NCBI GenBank assembly: GCA_963693085.1
Contig: OY856409.1
Coordinates: 518,980,803 to 519,044,802 of the forward strand
Reading direction: 5' to 3'
Length of the DNA stretch: 64,000 nucleotides
Source: Alisma plantago-aquatica
Lineage: Eukaryota; Streptophyta; Magnoliopsida; Alismatales; Alismataceae
This document shows positions 58,624 through 64,000 of the stretch, one piece after another. The notes below the pieces were generated by a model. That model had not been told where the DNA came from and did no database searches. It saw only the letters and a list, made by a program, of their open reading frames with translations. The translations under genes and the position numbers were made by a program. Each line of letters begins with the position of its first letter. Within the stretch, counting starts at the first letter, position 1.

Positions 58624-61600
58624 TGTGACAAAGTAAAAATTAGCATAACAATGAATTAATTACTCTTTGTCCCTCCTTTTATTCAGTCATGAACTCAAAT
58701 TATTTTCTGTGGCTTCTAAATCAATATTGATACTAAATTCAAAATATAGTGATCAATGTGAAGTTTATACATTTTGTGACACTACATATTTGATTAATTC
58801 ATCACTTTGTCTAAAGAAGCAAATTGGTCATTCAAACTTCACCCTTTGATTCTGAAACTTTTTATTAATATTCTCCATATTTTTTTTGAAGCTATGATCC
58901 AAATTTCATCCCATTTGGACATTCCTACAATTTTATATGAATTTGGGAAGTTTTGTGCTTAAAACCCCTTTTTATATGCCTTTTTCTGGCCTTTTCAAGG
59001 TCAGCAATCCGCGACCTAAGGAAAAGGATGGACCTCAGCCCTTGTATCATCCAGACACAAATCATGGCCCTGATCTTGTGGTTAGGGGATCATCCCCTAC
59101 TTCCCGCAATCAGCGAAGAGGGGAGTTGTCGTCCAAAGTAACAATCATTTGAATACGACCCCCTTTTGAAAATCAAAACATACGGAAATGTTTCCCTCGC
59201 TACTCCAAACACATCCCACTCTTTTTCCCCCTCAAATCCACCTGTTCCATGATTGAATGAGTGCTCTCTCTTGTGGCTGCCTCCATGAACCCTATGGCTG
59301 TCGAAATCCTAAAATTAGACCACCTCCATCCCTATAAAAGGACCCCTCATACTCGCCATCACTATACGAAGCTACATGTCTGATTCTCATTGTCTGTTTC
59401 GGCCTTGGGCAGCCTATTCTCCTCACTAACTTTCTTGCTACTCAAATAGTGCTGCCACCCTATGCGATTTGGGCATCTTGCCCTTGAATCTCCAACAGGC
59501 GATTTGAGGCCTCCATCACCCTCGCGGGGTCACGATAGAGCCTAGAAGCACCCTCGATGCCCTTCATCGGCCCTCTTGCTCCTTCCTCTACTAGCACCAG
59601 TGAGACAACTTTGCCATAGACCTGCACTTCTTGCACATCTACTGAAGCAAGAGAGAAAGATCCCGATCTGTCGGTTCGAGTGGAATTTCTCCGGTCCAAC
59701 AAACCACTGGTGAACCAATAAATCAAAGAGCTGAACCAGCCAAACCAAGATTGGACCAGACCTCTGAGCAAATGAGCCACCTAGATCATGTGGCTCGATC
59801 TTGGTCGTTCTTTTAATATTGAACAGTCCACATTTTTCCGTAATTAAGGTAATTATCTCTCTCTGTCGAATAATCACCAAAATATCCAAATCTTGTTTTA
59901 ATAATATAAAATTCATCCTAGATCCAAAAATTACAAATAAATAGTCAATCTCGATCAAGAAAATTTAACGAATCATTTAAAAATACTTTTGATACTTGAT
60001 TACAAATGATTCACACCGATATATCTAAATCATAATCTATTGTTTATCCAATTTGTAAAATGACTATATCTTAGTGATTAATCTCTTGAAACTCTGATAT
60101 TTGACTATAGTGATCTTCTTGAAACCAAACTTCACTAAATATGAGTTTAGATTTGATCTTGTAACTCATCTCCCCTAGAATGTGAATCGTACACATTTAA
60201 CTAAGGATTAACCTTAATATTGTGATAATGGATCTAAATCTTATGAAACCCTTGATCATGTGTATGATTCATGACTCTACTTTAATCAAACTGATCTTGA
60301 ATTCCAATTATTTTATTTATCATGATGATAATGTAGAAATATGATGATGACTTGGACAATGATCCCAAAGTTAGGGTTAACACATATGATCCTAGAAAAC
60401 ATAAGTAAGTCATTCACACTAAAAAATACTGGACACTTGAATAATGTTGGACATATTGAAATTTTGCTTGATTATAAGTGGATGACCTAAACCTAAGGTT
60501 GACATAGGAAAGTGTAACCCTAATATAAAATATTGAAACATGGTCTTCAAATATCATGAAGGACTGGTTACGGCTTGGTAAGTCCAGATGAAGGACCCGA
60601 GTTCGAATCACGTCGAAGGTGCTCTGCGAAAAGTAACACGAATTTGATTGGGTGCGGGAGGGGGTGACCGAACCACACCCTCTCATGCCCTGAGAGTTTA
60701 CGTTGTCTGGGGGGGGGTCACGATTTTGGCACTTCTACAGGGGTGGTTCTCTCATAAAATTAAAAAAAATCATGATCTTAATCCTTGATCCAAACATTGT
60801 GATTTAGGATTTGACTCGAAGGATTGGCCTATTACTTGTTGAGTTTTGTACTCTAAGTCTTCGGCCAAAGGTACACTATTACATCTCCTCCTTGGTTGTA
60901 TTGAAGATACTTTTTATGTATCTCTTGACCGTATACTTGGCTATATAACTTGTTTGAGCTACTGTTCCCAAAGATTAGTTTTCCATTTTTCTGATATTGT
61001 ATTTTGAGTAAAACATGAGAACATAAATGATATTGCCCATTATGACTGCCCGTATATTGATATTGATAACGTTGATATTGAGTACAAGTGACCTTCTCAT
61101 TGGGAGAATGGAAACTTGTACCTATCAAATGATATTGAATCTTATACATGTCAATCAACCTCCTGCCTCATATAGAGACAAGGAGCCTAGTGACCTCCCC
61201 CATCTTATTGGGGCAATGCATTCACACAAAATATATAAGCATGCTTCTCGATTACAACATAATGGGAACTCGTAATAAAAATCAAATTGCTTGACATAAA
61301 CATCTTGTCAAATAAATTTTAGATTTGGAAAACTCTCTTGTTATACTTTTTGAATATAAGTCATGCCAAGTATACTCTTTTGCTATAAACCATTTTACTT
61401 GATTTTGATAGCGTACCGTGCAATTGCATGATTGTGTCTTGATTTTTTTGATTTTCAGCAAGACAAATGGAACACTGACTAAATCTCTTTTGCACACGAC
61501 ATACTCTAATGACAAAGATAGATTTGCAATATCTCCAATTTTGGGTTAGTTTGTTCTTTAAATCCCTTGTTTATGAGTTATTATTTCTTATTGTATATGC

Positions 61601-61704
61601 TAGTGTGTGAGATCCTATCGGGCCACTTAGGTACGTGTGCTTCAATCCTTTTACTACTGTCTAGGCAGTGGGATTGGGATTGGGGTAAGAATGGTTCCGT
61701 GATA
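58624..61704 (+). repeat. Gypsy-3 5' LTR, about 3.08 kb
   Basis: Starts TGTGACAAAGTAAAAATTAG and ends near GGTTCCGTGATA before the primer site. A GC-richer block (58990-59800) has a TATAAAAG promoter-like box at 59333-59340. The open stretches on the minus strand in this block (59958-59542, 59780-59460) show no known domain and are probably composition-driven. The LTR includes a SINE at 60560-60768. Confidence 0.8.
60560..60768 (+). mobile_element. tRNA-type SINE in the Gypsy-3 LTR
   Basis: A 209-bp insertion flanked by ATCATGA (60553-60559 and 60769-60775). It has an A-box-like TTACGGCTTGGT near 60568, a good B box GTTCGAATC at 60601-60609, a G-rich middle (GGGTGCGGGAGGGGGTGACC), and an A-rich end TAAAATTAAAAAAA. 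This is the layout of plant tRNA-derived SINEs transcribed by RNA polymerase III. The family is not identified. The tRNA-like head has no complete cloverleaf, so it is not a tRNA gene. Confidence 0.6.
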
Positions 61705-61706
61705 GT

Positions 61707-61718
61707 TGGTATCCGAGC
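61707..61718 (+). other. Primer-binding site of Gypsy-3, one mismatch
   Basis: TGGTATCCGAGC against the expected TGGTATCAGAGC. Confidence 0.75.
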
Positions 61719-63858
61719 ATACACACTCTCATATACTTTAAGTAAATAATATCTCAAGTCTCTCGAACCCCAGAAACCTTAAAATCCACAATGGTGAAAA
61801 TTGAGGTGTCTAGGATTGGGGTTCTGGCATAATTTCTCCTATTCGTCTTCATGGTGGCTAAGATTCCCCACTCTACCCTACCTTAATTGATCCAGAACTG
61901 GACCTAACGGTTCTCCGTTGAAAACATAGAGAGTCTTCTAGCTTCAAATCTCTTCTTTAACTACCCTAAGCCATCCATTTAGATGAAGATTAGGTAGTCT
62001 TCTCATCTCCTCATGTGATCCTTCTCTTATGAACATTTACCACATGATGTCTCGATTTTGGGTAGCTTATGCATGGGAAAAATGAATATCAATAGAAAAT
62101 TTTGAAAGTTGATACCATGATCTGACCTTAATTTTGAAAACTCAATTTTGATTGATGAATATTGGATTAATATACTCATGTATGACCCCTAAGATCATGC
62201 AAACTCAATTTAGCCAAAACTTGACTACATGTTTGCTATGTTTGAGGTAAATATTAATGATTTTGATTTGGTGAAATAAGAAGGACTTATACCATATACC
62301 TCATTGTTGATGAGGTCTCTATTTTATTAGTGTCCATGTTGCCCTATTATTGATTAAACCTCAAAGATAGTTAAGTAAACTTTTTCCCTCTTTGATGCAC
62401 ATCATGACTATGCCATCAAGTGATTAAGCGTAGGGCTCACAAAATCATGATGTAAGACTATGATGCAAAAAGCAATTTCCTATTGACTATTGATGCCTTT
62501 TTAATATCGATTTTGATATGATGAGAATGGACCTAAACCATGCACCTATGTTCAAATTATATATCTTGATCATGAAAGAAAGAGAATAAAATTATGACCC
62601 CCATCTTGAAAAATCTTGAACTAGTTACCTTATTATAATCTTGAATTTTGATCTTATGACCTTATAGAACATGATTTTAATAAGCTCAATGGATAATGAC
62701 TGATGTAGGTAGTGTTCTAGGTTAGGGTGGTAGTTGACTCATGACTCCTCTGAAATAGGTCACATCCCTATTATGAATACCTCTAAGTTTTCACCTTGTT
62801 GATTATGTAGAGTTTGAAAAGGTATCCCCTTTCAATTGATTTGGATTGGTTGACCTAAGGGTAATAGGCTAAATTTGAGATGATATTGATATCAATCTTG
62901 AATACATATTTAATAATGACCTTGATATATGACAAGGTTGACTATAGCTTGTGGTTGACTTTCTAGATAGACCTATGTCTAGATCATTCATCAACCTTGC
63001 ATACCATGATAATGAAACCTTGAAAATATTGCTCAAATACTACTCGATTGTTGGATATAGATGAATGATCACCCTAATGGTCTAAAGTGGGAATTTAAAC
63101 CCTAGATTCAAAATTATGGTCCTATGACTTTTGATGTTTAAAATCTTGACTCTTGATATTGATTAACAAAATTATGACTCACAATTATCAAATCTCAATA
63201 ATGATACAAATCCTATGATCATACTTTTTGGATCTTGAGATATATGACTAATGACTTCAAAATCCCAAACTTGTAAATTTGTGAAATGATGACTATGCTG
63301 AATCCCTTGATTTATGACTTAGGGTTTAGCTCTCACTTGGACTAGGGTGGGACCTCCATTGATTGTGAGCTTGAAATCATGATATTTAAAGTATGATATT
63401 ATCTCGAACTGTTGAAATATGGAATCTCAAATCATGGATGTATAACCCCACCTAGGCCAATGTAGAAGCTAGGACCCTGAGATATTGGGATTGAAAGTCA
63501 CCTTGTACACTTGATTCAAGAGCTCTATTTGTTTGACCTAAAATATGATCCCACCAAATTTGTGATCTATAGGATGCTTTCCATATTTGTGGCTCATATG
63601 ATGACTTTGAACAACATATGCATTAACCTTGATACTCAATTGCTCGATGATGAAATGATGTTGGTACTAAGTGGGTTATGATATGGAGGATGGAATCCCA
63701 ATTATGATTATTGGACTATTTGAACTTTGAGGACATGATTTTGATTATATAGTTGAGAAATTTTCTAGTATTTGAGGATACAACCTGGATTTTGATGATC
63801 CCAATTTTGAGGATGTTTTTGAATTTTGGGGACAAAATTCCTTTTAAGGAGGGAAGGT
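61719..63858 (+). other. Gypsy-3 interior, almost non-coding
   Basis: AT-rich, with many CTTGA(A/T)/GATGAT-type irregular repeats and no open reading frame of note. The last 60 bases encode the pol tail (FEDVFEFWGQN), and the tract AAGGAGGGAAGG directly abuts the 3' LTR as polypurine tract. Confidence 0.65.
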
Positions 63859-64000
63859 TGTGACAAAGTGAAAATTAGCATAACAATGAATTAATTACTC
63901 TTTCACCCTCCTTCTATTCACTCATAAACTCAAATTATTTTTCTTGGCTTCTAAATCAATATTGATACTCAAATTTGGAATATGGTGATCAATGTGAACT
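63859..64000 (+). repeat. Gypsy-3 3' LTR, start only
   Basis: TGTGACAAAGTGAAAATTAG onward matches 58624-58765 with few differences; cut by the window end. Confidence 0.85.

Larger units (their letters stand above)
58624..64000 (+). mobile_element. Gypsy-3: LTR element with near-empty interior, continues past the window
   Basis: 5' LTR 58624-61704, primer site 61707-61718, interior 61719-63858, and 3' LTR from 63859. The first 140 bases of the 3' LTR match the 5' LTR closely. The interior is only 2.1 kb and holds no gag or pol apart from the very end, where the typical Tekay-type tail (FEDVFEFWGQN) precedes a polypurine tract. It therefore looks like a non-autonomous derivative. It is inserted in Copia-2 reverse transcriptase. 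Confidence 0.82.

Noticed and set aside
59460..59958. Minus-strand open frames of 106 and 138 codons in the Gypsy-3 LTR
   Set aside because: They overlap in different frames, show no family motif and lie in the GC-richer LTR block; coding is unlikely.
60560..60640. Possible tRNA gene from the GTTCGAATC box
   Set aside because: No complete cloverleaf or acceptor stem; the target duplication and A-rich tail fit a SINE better.
1..64000. CRISPR arrays, prophage or operon structures
   Set aside because: The spaced palindromic repeats are CACTA subterminal hairpins and LTR motifs; the window is plant DNA without prokaryotic gene order.

Overview
This window is plant nuclear DNA. It is AT-rich and consists almost entirely of nested, decayed transposable elements. 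The plant assignment rests on element families known from plants: En/Spm-type CACTA transposons with TNP2, DUF4216, Transposase_24 and Ulp1-like parts; a chromodomain-bearing Gypsy element of Tekay/Del type; Copia elements primed by initiator Met-tRNA; and a plant LINE with a zf-RVT domain. I see no intact host gene, rRNA, tRNA, CRISPR array or bacterial-style operon. The species cannot be told.

Layout. 1-3128: right-hand part of a CACTA element (CACTA-1, minus strand) with the broken 5' half of a TNP2 transposase gene, a long inverted repeat, a GC-richer leader and hairpin-type subterminal repeats. 3129-9000: degenerate DNA without recognisable genes. 9008-9541: a 267-bp tandem duplication. 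9567-14780: a rearranged Copia element (Copia-1, minus strand). 14800-25865: an old LINE (LINE-A, plus strand) interrupted by a 5'-truncated RNase H-bearing LINE fragment and by a complete 7,178-bp CACTA element (CACTA-2, 18349-25526) with a TGA target duplication. 26435-40558: a minus-strand Tekay/Del-like Gypsy array, LTR - internal - LTR - internal - LTR, with deletions. 40559-43620: unassigned. 43626-49876: a complete but coding-degenerate LTR retrotransposon with an ATACC target duplication. 51222-54759: LTR and leader of a plus-strand Gypsy element (Gypsy-2), cut by Copia-2 (54760-58623). Copia-2 is in turn cut inside its reverse transcriptase by Gypsy-3 (58624 to beyond the window end). 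A tRNA-type SINE with its own target duplication sits in the Gypsy-3 LTR.

The most interesting part is CACTA-2. It keeps exact ends and both hairpin arrays, but it has lost nearly all of TNP2. The loss joins a conserved inverted repeat of about 100-bp arms directly to the DUF4216 tail of TNP2. It still carries a 13-exon second gene that joins a Transposase_24-type region to a Ulp1-like cysteine protease. That gene keeps the His/Asp/Gln/Cys catalytic set but is broken by a frameshift and three nonsense codons. CACTA-1 holds the same inverted repeat next to the part of TNP2 that CACTA-2 lacks, so the two copies together show how the family is organised.
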